The notes beneath the pieces were generated by a model. That model saw only the letters and a program-made list of their open reading frames with translations, was not told the origin of the DNA and did no database searches. From contig JBFOME010000007.1 in NCBI GenBank assembly GCA_040830705.1, positions 206,853 through 270,852 of the forward strand: a DNA stretch of 64,000 nucleotides, given 5' to 3'. Below are positions 53,524 through 64,000 of this stretch, piece after piece (positions within the stretch are counted from its first letter, which is position 1; each line of letters begins with the position of its first letter). A program made the translations under genes and the position numbers. This stretch comes from Ruegeria_C sp040830705. Lineage in GTDB: Bacteria; Pseudomonadota; Alphaproteobacteria; Rhodobacterales; Rhodobacteraceae.

Positions 53524-53874
53524 ATGATGGGACGAGGTTTAATGTCAGCGCTGATGGTTGCTGGAACCGTATTACTGGTACCACTGGCTGTCGCTGCTGA
53601 GGGCTCGATTGCCGGAACCTATTCGGTTCAAGGGCGGAACCCTGACGGTCAGGCCTATGGCGGGTTGGCGCATATTGCACAGGATGGATCATTCGTGAAC
53701 ATCGAGTGGAGGATCGCCGACGAGTCGTTCAAGGGCGCCGGAGCGATTGACGGGAAGGTATTGACCGTCGACTGGGGGGCCGAATTCCCAGTTGTGTATG
53801 TTGTGATGAATGATGGCGAGCTTCACGGCACATGGGCCGACGGGCTGGCTTTCGACAAACTAACACCTCAATAG
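53524..53874 (+). CDS. small secreted protein, unknown function
   Basis: A 116-residue protein beginning at ATG 53524 (a second ATG follows directly), after an AGGAGAG site. Residues 1-25 are a signal peptide ending VAVAAEG. The remaining 90 residues are predicted all-beta (GTYSVQGRNPDGQAYGGLAHIAQDGSFVNIEWRIAD, with regular Gly turns), and they look like a lipocalin- or fibronectin-like small barrel. No cysteines. It follows the peptidoglycan-binding gene on the same strand after 142 bases. I do not recognise the family. Confidence 0.65.
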   Translation: MMGRGLMSALMVAGTVLLVPLAVAAEGSIAGTYSVQGRNPDGQAYGGLAHIAQDGSFVNIEWRIADESFKGAGAIDGKVLTVDWGAEFPVVYVVMNDGELHGTWADGLAFDKLTPQ

Positions 53875-53894
53875 CCACGGACACCCCACCGGAT

Positions 53895-53937
53895 GCGGCC
53901 GGATCGGCCGCTCCAAAACACGATTGCCCCTCGGGGC
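53895..53937. terminator. two hairpins between convergent genes
   Basis: GCGGCCG-GAT-CGGCCGC (53895-53911) and GCCCC-TC-GGGGC (53926-53937) lie in the 69-base gap between the secreted-protein gene and dgkA. Either may end both transcripts; the T tracts are short. Confidence 0.5.
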
Positions 53938-53943
53938 GCCGTC

Positions 53944-54306
53944 CTACCCCCAGAACACCCGCAGCAGCAACATCAGCCAAGCGACCCCCGCCGCAAGCGC
54001 GGTCAGGGCAACAGCGGCACTGGCAGCGTCCTTGGCTTGGCCAGCAAGCTCGTGACGCTCGGTGGAAGTGAAATCAACCGCACGTTCGATGGCCGTGTTA
54101 AAGAGTTCAACCACCAAAACCAGCAGACCCAGTGCAAGGATCAGCGCGCGTTCCCCGGCGCTCAGCGGCAACGAGAGCGCCAGAGCCGCCGAGATCAGAT
54201 TGGCCCAGACCCAGGTCCGAAACGAGTATTCGTCGCGCCAGGTCGCGACCAGACCAGCCCAGCTCCAGATCGTTCTGTCTTTTAGCCGGGCAAAGAAGTT
54301 GCGCAT
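53944..54306 (-). CDS. dgkA: diacylglycerol kinase, DgkA type
   Basis: A 120-residue integral membrane kinase that recycles diacylglycerol to phosphatidic acid. Three membrane helices plus an amphipathic N-terminus; conserved motifs are VELFNTAIERAVD (catalytic Glu and Asn, around residue 65) and GQAKDAASAAV. The RDEYSFRTW stretch near residue 26 is also typical. It sits in its own unit between convergent genes and the rpo operon. Confidence 0.93.
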   Translation of the reverse strand: MRNFFARLKDRTIWSWAGLVATWRDEYSFRTWVWANLISAALALSLPLSAGERALILALGLLVLVVELFNTAIERAVDFTSTERHELAGQAKDAASAAVALTALAAGVAWLMLLLRVFWG

Positions 54307-54404
54307 GGTCCCTCCGCTGCGGTCATTTGAACTCTGTCACACAAATGACATCGGGCATGAGCGCGAAAATCAAGCCTACATCGCCTTTTCCCGAAAGGTT
54401 GGCC

Positions 54405-54437
54405 AAAAGAAAAGGGCCCCGCCTTGCGGCGGAGCCC
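54405..54437 (-). terminator. Rho-independent terminator after rpoC
   Basis: On the minus strand a stem formed by 54414-54423 and 54428-54437 (five pairs, one mismatch, four pairs, TTGC loop on the plus strand), followed by a T-rich run complementary to AAAAGAAAA (54405-54413). It lies 21 bases past the rpoC stop. Confidence 0.75.
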
Positions 54438-54458
54438 CCCAAATGTCAGATGCGCGTC

Positions 54459-57400
54459 TTATTCGCGGCTTTCCGGTGTATCGACCAGCGTGTCGAAATC
54501 GTCGCTGATGAAGTCGTCCTCCATCACCGGAGCGGCCAGGGCTGCGGCGGCTTCGGCCTCTTCCCGGCGCGCTTCGATCACGACATTGTCGCGGTCCTGC
54601 GCCACGCGGCGCACGCGCTGGGTGGCGCCTCCGGTCCCGGCAGGGATCAGACGGCCGACGATGACGTTCTCTTTCAGGCCGACCAGCTTGTCCTTCTTGC
54701 CCTGCACCGATGCTTCGGTGAGCACGCGGGTGGTCTCCTGGAAGGAGGCCGCCGAGATGAAGGAACGGGTCTGCAGCGAGGCTTTGGTGATGCCCAGCAG
54801 GATCGGTTCACCCTGTGCCGGACGACCACCCTTGGCAATCGCCTTTTCACAGGCCGCATCGAATTCCTGCTTGTCGACATGTTCGCCCTTGAGCAGCGTA
54901 GTGTCACCAGATTCCTGGATCTCCCACTTCTGCAGCATCTGGCGCACGATGACCTCGATGTGCTTATCGTTGATCTTCACACCCTGCAGGCGATAGACGT
55001 CCTGAACCTCGTCGATCATGTAGTCCGCCAGCGCCTCGACACCCATGATGGACAGGATGTCATGCGGAGCTGGGTTGCCGTCCATGATATAGTCACCCTT
55101 CTGCACGAAGTCGCCTTCCTGCACCGGGATGTGCTTGCCCTTGGGCACCATGTATTCGACGGCGTCCAGCGACTCGTCCGCCGGTTCGATCGAGATACGG
55201 CGCTTGTTCTTGTAGTCGCGGCCAAAGCGCACGTAACCATCGATTTCTGCGATGATTGCGTGATCCTTTGGACGCCGCGCCTCGAACAGTTCCGCAACCC
55301 GTGGCAGACCACCGGTGATGTCCTTGGTCTTGGCACCTTCACGCGGAATACGCGCGACAACGTCACCGGCTTCGATCTTGTCACCATCTTCGACCGACAG
55401 GATCGCATCGACCGACATCGGGTAATGCACCGGATGCCCTTGGTCATTGCGTACCGGCTCACCGTCTTCGCCCACCAGAATCAGTTCCGGCTTCAGATCG
55501 TTGCCCTTCGGCGCAGCGCGCCAGTCGATCACGATCTTCTGCGTCATACCGGTCGCATCGTCAGTCTCGTCCCGGACAGCGATGCCCGAAACCAGATCGA
55601 CATATTTCACGGTACCGGCCTTTTCGGCGATGATCGGCAGGGTATAGGGATCCCACTCGAACAGCTTGTCGCCGCGCGAGATCTTGTCCCCATCCTTGAC
55701 GAACAGCTTGGAGCCGTAGCCCAGCTTGAAGCTGGCACGTTCCTCGCCATGCTCGTCCTGGATGATCAGCTTCATGTTGCGGCCCATCACCAGGTTTTCG
55801 CCTGCCGAGTTGGCGAGGATCTGCGGGTTCTCGAACACGACAACACCGTCCGTGCCCGCCTCCTGGAAGGACTGCTGACCACCCTGGGCAACACCGCCGA
55901 TGTGGAATGTCCGCATCGTCAGCTGCGTGCCGGGCTCACCGATCGACTGCGCCGCGATGATGCCAACCGCCTCACCTGTGTTAACCATTGTGCCGCGTGC
56001 GAGGTCGCGGCCATAGCACATGGCACAGACGCCCTCTTCGGCCTCACAAGTCAGCGGCGAGCGGATGCGGGCGCTGACAACGCCAGCCTCATCAACCGCG
56101 TCCGCCATGCGTTCATCGATCAGCTGACCGGCGGCCACCAGAACCTCGGTGGTACCGGGCTTGATGATGTCATCCGCCGCAACACGACCTAGAATTCGGT
56201 CCGCCAGCGAGGCAACAACCTCACCATCGTTCACCGCGGCCTCAGCCGTGATGGCGCGGTCGGTACCGCAATCGTGCGCCCGCACGATGCAGTCTTGTGC
56301 CACGTCCACCAGACGACGGGTCAGATAACCCGAGTTCGCCGTCTTCAGAGCGGTATCCGACAGACCTTTCCGCGCGCCGTGGGTCGAGTTGAAGTATTCA
56401 AGAACGGTCAGACCTTCCTTGAAGTTCGAGATGATCGGCGTCTCGATGATGTCGCCGTTCGGCTTCGCCATCAGGCCGCGCATCCCGCCCAGCTGCTTCA
56501 TCTGCGTGACCGAGCCACGGGCACCGGAGTGGGCCATCATGTAGACCGAGTTCGGTTCCTGCTCAGCCCCGTTCTCGTCCCGATCCGAGGACGAGATCGT
56601 GCCCATCATCGCATCTGTGACGCGGTCGTTACATTTGGACCAGGCATCGACAACCTTGTTGTACTTTTCGCCCTGAGTGATCAGGCCGTCCATGTACTGC
56701 TGTTCGAAGTCCTTCACATGGCTGCGGGTGTCTTCGACAATGCCCCATTTGTCCTCGGGGATCACCATGTCGTCCTTGCCGAAGGAAATGCCGGCCTTGA
56801 ACGCTTCGCGGAAGCCCATGGTCATGATCTGGTCGCAGAAGATGACCGACTCCTTCTGACCGCAATAGCGGTAGACGGTGTCGATCACCTGTTGCACTTC
56901 CTTCTTGCGCAGCAGGCGATTGACCAGTTCGAACGGTGCCTTGGCGTTCAGCGGCAGCAGCGCGCCCAGACGGACACGGCCCGGCGTGGTTTCGAACCGC
57001 TGTTGCACTTCCAGACCGTTTTCGTCGATCTGGGTGATCCGTGCGGTGATCTTGGAATGCAGGTGTACTTCGCCTGCGTCCAGCGCGTGCTGAACTTCTT
57101 CGATCGAGCCAAAGACCTTGCCTTCGCCCGGCATGCCTTCGCGTTCAAGGGTCACATAGTAGAGACCCAGGATCATGTCCTGCGACGGAACAATGATCGG
57201 CGCGCCGTTTGCGGGCGACAGAACGTTGTTCGTCGACATCATCAGGACGCGCGCTTCCAGCTGAGCTTCCAGCGAGAGCGGGACGTGAACGGCCATCTGG
57301 TCACCGTCGAAGTCGGCGTTAAAGGCCGAACAGACCAGCGGGTGCAGCTGGATGGCTTTACCTTCGATCAGAACGGGCTCGAACGCCTGAATGCCAAGAC

Positions 57401-58706
57401 GGTGCAGCGTGGGCGCACGGTTCAGCATGACAGGGTGTTCGCGGATCACCTCGTCGAGGATATCCCAGACTTCGGGACGCTCTTTCTCGACCAGTTTCTT
57501 CGCCTGTTTCACGGTCGAAGACAGACCCTTGGCTTCAAGACGCGAGTAGATGAACGGCTTGAACAGCTCCAGCGCCATCTTCTTGGGCAGACCACACTGG
57601 TGCAGCTTCAGCTCCGGACCGGTCACAATAACCGAACGACCCGAGAAGTCGACGCGCTTACCCAAAAGGTTCTGGCGGAAGCGACCCTGCTTCCCTTTCA
57701 GCATGTCCGACAGCGATTTCAGCGGACGCTTGTTGGCGCCGGTGATCACGCGGCCACGACGGCCGTTGTCGAACAGAGCGTCTACGGATTCCTGCAGCAT
57801 CCGCTTTTCGTTGCGGACGATAATGTCAGGCGCACGCAGTTCGATCAGACGCTTCAGACGGTTGTTCCGGTTGATCACGCGGCGATACAGATCATTCAGA
57901 TCCGACGTCGCGAAACGGCCGCCATCTAGCGGGACCAGCGGGCGCAGTTCCGGCGGAATGACCGGGATCACGGTCAGAACCATCCATTCAGGGCGATTGC
58001 CGGATTCCAGGAAGCTTTCGACCACTTTCAGACGCTTGATGATCTTCTTGGGCTTCAGCTCGCCGGTCGCTTCGGCCAGATCAGCGCGCAGCTGCTCGGC
58101 TTCGGCTTCCAGATCGATTTGGGCCAGCATCTCACGAATGGCTTCGGCACCGATATTGGCGGTGAACGCGTCCATGCCATAAGCATCCTGCGCGTCCATA
58201 TACTCTTCTTCCGTCAGCATCTGGCCATAGGTCAGGTCGGTCAGACCGGGCTCGATGACCACATAGTTTTCAAAGTAGAGCACGCGTTCCAGATCGCGCA
58301 GCGTCATGTCCAGCATCAGACCGATGCGGGAGGGCAGCGATTTCAGGAACCAGATATGCGCAACAGGCGCGGCCAGTTCGATATGGCCCATGCGCTCGCG
58401 GCGAACTTTCTGAAGGGTGACTTCCACACCGCATTTCTCGCAGACGACGCCGCGATACTTCATCCGCTTATATTTGCCGCACAGGCATTCGTAATCCTTG
58501 ATCGGGCCAAAGATACGCGCGCAGAACAGACCGTCACGCTCGGGCTTGAACGTGCGGTAGTTGATGGTTTCGGGTTTCTTGATCTCACCATAGGACCAAG
58601 AGAGGATCCGTTCCGGCGACGCCAGCGAGACTTTGATTTCATCAAAGACCTTTTGCGGGGTCAGCGGGTTAAACGGGTTATTGGTCAGTTCCTGGTTCAT
58701 TTTCAA
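54459..58706 (-). CDS. rpoC: RNA polymerase beta-prime subunit
   Basis: A 1415-residue core RNA polymerase subunit. The N-terminal zinc ribbon is CLCGKYKRMKYRGVVCEKCG (about residues 72-91), the catalytic Mg site is NADFDGDQM (about residue 460), and the trigger-loop region (KPNGDIIETPIISNFKEGL) is intact. The second zinc-binding cysteines are in ARGTMVN upstream CEAEEGVCAMCYGRD. GGATTTGAAA precedes the ATG. The message is the distal part of the rplJ-rplL-rpoB-rpoC operon, separated from rpoB by 90 bases that carry an inverted repeat. Confidence 0.98.
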   Translation of the reverse strand: MKMNQELTNNPFNPLTPQKVFDEIKVSLASPERILSWSYGEIKKPETINYRTFKPERDGLFCARIFGPIKDYECLCGKYKRMKYRGVVCEKCGVEVTLQKVRRERMGHIELAAPVAHIWFLKSLPSRIGLMLDMTLRDLERVLYFENYVVIEPGLTDLTYGQMLTEEEYMDAQDAYGMDAFTANIGAEAIREMLAQIDLEAEAEQLRADLAEATGELKPKKIIKRLKVVESFLESGNRPEWMVLTVIPVIPPELRPLVPLDGGRFATSDLNDLYRRVINRNNRLKRLIELRAPDIIVRNEKRMLQESVDALFDNGRRGRVITGANKRPLKSLSDMLKGKQGRFRQNLLGKRVDFSGRSVIVTGPELKLHQCGLPKKMALELFKPFIYSRLEAKGLSSTVKQAKKLVEKERPEVWDILDEVIREHPVMLNRAPTLHRLGIQAFEPVLIEGKAIQLHPLVCSAFNADFDGDQMAVHVPLSLEAQLEARVLMMSTNNVLSPANGAPIIVPSQDMILGLYYVTLEREGMPGEGKVFGSIEEVQHALDAGEVHLHSKITARITQIDENGLEVQQRFETTPGRVRLGALLPLNAKAPFELVNRLLRKKEVQQVIDTVYRYCGQKESVIFCDQIMTMGFREAFKAGISFGKDDMVIPEDKWGIVEDTRSHVKDFEQQYMDGLITQGEKYNKVVDAWSKCNDRVTDAMMGTISSSDRDENGAEQEPNSVYMMAHSGARGSVTQMKQLGGMRGLMAKPNGDIIETPIISNFKEGLTVLEYFNSTHGARKGLSDTALKTANSGYLTRRLVDVAQDCIVRAHDCGTDRAITAEAAVNDGEVVASLADRILGRVAADDIIKPGTTEVLVAAGQLIDERMADAVDEAGVVSARIRSPLTCEAEEGVCAMCYGRDLARGTMVNTGEAVGIIAAQSIGEPGTQLTMRTFHIGGVAQGGQQSFQEAGTDGVVVFENPQILANSAGENLVMGRNMKLIIQDEHGEERASFKLGYGSKLFVKDGDKISRGDKLFEWDPYTLPIIAEKAGTVKYVDLVSGIAVRDETDDATGMTQKIVIDWRAAPKGNDLKPELILVGEDGEPVRNDQGHPVHYPMSVDAILSVEDGDKIEAGDVVARIPREGAKTKDITGGLPRVAELFEARRPKDHAIIAEIDGYVRFGRDYKNKRRISIEPADESLDAVEYMVPKGKHIPVQEGDFVQKGDYIMDGNPAPHDILSIMGVEALADYMIDEVQDVYRLQGVKINDKHIEVIVRQMLQKWEIQESGDTTLLKGEHVDKQEFDAACEKAIAKGGRPAQGEPILLGITKASLQTRSFISAASFQETTRVLTEASVQGKKDKLVGLKENVIVGRLIPAGTGGATQRVRRVAQDRDNVVIEARREEAEAAAALAAPVMEDDFISDDFDTLVDTPESRE

Positions 58707-58737
58707 ATCCTTGAATTCGGGCGTAGGCTGGAAGGGC

Positions 58738-58796
58738 GGTGGGGTAAAACCCCACCCTACGGACGGTTCGCCGTAGGATGGGGTTTCAACCCATCC
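58738..58796. repeat. REP-like imperfect inverted repeat between rpoB and rpoC
   Basis: The left arm (58738-58762) and the reverse complement of the right arm (58771-58796) match at about 21 of 26 positions around an 8-base centre. Each arm is itself self-complementary: GGTGGGGT/ACCCCACC (58738-58745, 58749-58756) and GGATGGG/CCCATCC (58776-58782, 58790-58796). The element starts at the base next to the rpoB stop codon. It can fold as one long hairpin or as three short ones. Confidence 0.75.
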
Positions 58797-62933
<4,137 letters not shown>

Positions 62934-63069
62934 GTCAGATGTCACCTTTCAGGTTCTCAGCGGTCAAGACTACCGTCGGGCCCCGGTAGCTTGCCCATAC
63001 GAGACAGCAGGTCCGGATCAATTCATGGCCACCGTCCCGAGTGGCGGCCTCCCGATCCGAAAACACTGC

Positions 63070-63144
63070 CTTAGAAATCGCTCTGCCGGGCAAAGCCCTT
63101 TCTAAGACAGGTTCGGCTGGACCCGGATTTCTCCGGGCCCAGCC
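63070..63144 (-). promoter_or_regulatory. two conserved-looking hairpins in the rplL-rpoB gap
   Basis: First, CTTAGAAA (63070-63077) pairs with TTTCTAAG (63099-63106) around an inner GGGC-AAA-GCCC. Second, GGCTGG-A-CCCGG (63115-63126) pairs with CCGGG-C-CCAGCC (63133-63144), loop ATTTCT. No T tract follows either one on the minus strand, so partial termination or RNase processing, both known in the rplL-rpoB gap of other bacteria, is more likely than full termination. Confidence 0.6.
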
Positions 63145-63181
63145 AAATTTTGTGGCGCAAGCTATGCGCCTGTCGGTTGGC

Positions 63182-63556
63182 TTAGGCCAGCTCGACTTCG
63201 GCGCCAGCTGCTTCCAGCTTGCCTTTGACGTCTTCGGCTTCGTCTTTTGCAACGCCTTCTTTGATCTTGCCGCCAGCTTCGACCAGTTCCTTGGCTTCTT
63301 TCAGGCCAAGACCGGTGATCGCGCGAACTTCTTTGATCACGTTGATTTTCGAAGCGCCGGCGTTCTTCAGAACGACGTCGAATTCGGTCTTCTCTTCCTC
63401 AGCTGCGCCACCGGCGTCAGCAGGACCAGCCATGACAACTGCGCCGCCTGCTGCGGGCTCGATGCCGTACTCGTCCTTGAGGATGGTTTTCAGTTCTTGT
63501 GCTTCCAGCAGGGTCAGACCCACGATGCTTTCTGCGAGTGCTTTCAGATCAGCCAT
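63182..63556 (-). CDS. rplL: 50S ribosomal protein L7/L12
   Basis: A 124-residue stalk protein. N-terminal dimerisation domain at residues 1-32 (MADLKALAESIVGLTLLEAQELKTIL), an Ala/Gly-rich hinge, then the C-terminal domain that recruits translation GTPases (EEKTEFDVVLKNAGASKINVIKEVRAITGLGLKEAKELVEAG, residues 54-95). Length and composition are typical. It lies 80 bases downstream of rplJ. Confidence 0.98.
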   Translation of the reverse strand: MADLKALAESIVGLTLLEAQELKTILKDEYGIEPAAGGAVVMAGPADAGGAAEEEKTEFDVVLKNAGASKINVIKEVRAITGLGLKEAKELVEAGGKIKEGVAKDEAEDVKGKLEAAGAEVELA

Positions 63557-63636
63557 TGTATCAGCTCTTTCCGTTTTTCAGTGTGTGTTCCAACGTCAGG
63601 GTGTTCACCCCACGCAGATCATTCAGTGCCAACCGC

Positions 63637-64000
63637 TTACGCAGCTTCCGCCTTCTCTTCGATGGTCGAAAGGATGCTTGCGATGTTGCTTGCAGGTGCG
63701 CCAATTGCGCCAGCGATGTTCGAAGCAGGTGCGCCAATCATGCCCGCGATGGTAGCAATGAGCTCCTCGCGCGACGGCATTTTCGACACGGCTTCAACGC
63801 CGGCACGGTCCAGAGCGTTCTCGCCCATTGCACCGCCAAGGATTTCGAACTTCTTGTTCTCCTTGGCGAAGTCCTCGGCCACCTTGGCTGCTGCCACGGG
63901 GTCCTCGGAATAGGTCAGAACGGTCATCCCTGTCAGCAGGTCGGCCATGCTTGCACACGGCTTACCCTCAAGGGCGATTTTGGCGAGCCTGTTCTTGGCA
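63637..64000 (-). CDS. rplJ: 50S ribosomal protein L10, N-terminus outside the window
   Basis: The frame stays open from the ATG at 63948 to base 64000: the codons upstream read ...AKNRLAKIALEGKPCAS before MADLLTGMTV, which is internal L10 sequence. About 121 of the usual 172 residues are visible. L10 binds 23S rRNA and carries the L7/L12 dimers through its C-terminal helix. A 33-base unit is repeated in tandem near the C-terminus (63680-63712 and 63713-63745). Confidence 0.96.
   Translation of the reverse strand, partial: AKNRLAKIALEGKPCASMADLLTGMTVLTYSEDPVAAAKVAEDFAKENKKFEILGGAMGENALDRAGVEAVSKMPSREELIATIAGMIGAPASNIAGAIGAPASNIASILSTIEEKAEAA

Overview
The window looks like a chromosomal segment from a marine alphaproteobacterium of the Rhodobacterales (Roseobacter group, Ruegeria/Phaeobacter-like). 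The grounds are high GC with strong GC3 bias, pervasive ATGA/GTGA start-stop overlaps, a TRAP-type hexuronate locus, the zur-znuCB/znuA arrangement, and RpoB (about 1378 aa), RpoC (1415 aa), L7/L12 and L10 sequences typical of that group. I assign it by recognising families, not by a search.

Layout. 1-4.8 kb: a partial HAD hydrolase, an ornithine-cyclodeaminase-like enzyme, an alpha/beta hydrolase, an MFS carrier and the ZapE ATPase. 4.8-10.6 kb: a TPR protein, then gpmI-envC-ctpA on the minus strand (glycolysis plus septal peptidoglycan hydrolase control), closed by a clear terminator. 10.8-16.8 kb: a DUF1203 protein, an ABC ATPase, a small CHCC zinc-finger protein missed by length cut-offs, a YrbL-like kinase-fold protein, a DUF2459 protein whose tail runs into polA, and polA. 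16.8-25.1 kb: a methyltransferase, a DUF2798 protein, hydroxypyruvate isomerase, a DMT exporter, a four-gene operon built around a Tat-exported FAD oxidase with three membrane proteins of unknown role, a CHMI-like tautomerase and leuB.

25.2-30.9 kb: a DMT carrier, tRNA-Pro(CGG), then a two-gene RND efflux pump that seems less GC-rich than its surroundings. 30.9-40.5 kb: a hexuronate locus, all on the minus strand: DapA-family aldolase, GntR regulator, TRAP transporter (dctP, dctQ, dctM), PfkB kinase, uxaC, uxuB, uxuA. It would import a uronate and convert it through fructuronate and mannonate to 2-keto-3-deoxygluconate and its phosphate. A perfect 14-bp palindrome overlaps the likely promoter at its head. 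40.8-44.1 kb: zinc uptake, znuB-znuC-zur divergent from znuA, with two candidate Zur boxes in the shared gap; ZnuA carries a very long His/Asp repeat.

44.2-54.3 kb: a YcaQ-like protein, a LacI regulator with its own candidate operator, an FAD dehydrogenase preceded by a small coupled membrane ORF, an MFS protein, a winged-helix/TPR regulator, a homocysteine methyltransferase-like enzyme, a peptidoglycan-binding protein with no signal peptide, a small secreted protein and DgkA. 54.4-64 kb: rplJ (partial)-rplL-rpoB-rpoC on the minus strand, with folded RNA in the rplL-rpoB gap, a REP-like inverted repeat between rpoB and rpoC, and a terminator after rpoC.

The least explained parts are the FAD-oxidase/membrane operon (19.8-23.0 kb) with a TetR-type operator candidate, the signal-less peptidoglycan-binding protein, and the repeat inside the RNA polymerase operon. 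I did not find a defence system, CRISPR array, prophage or insertion sequence.
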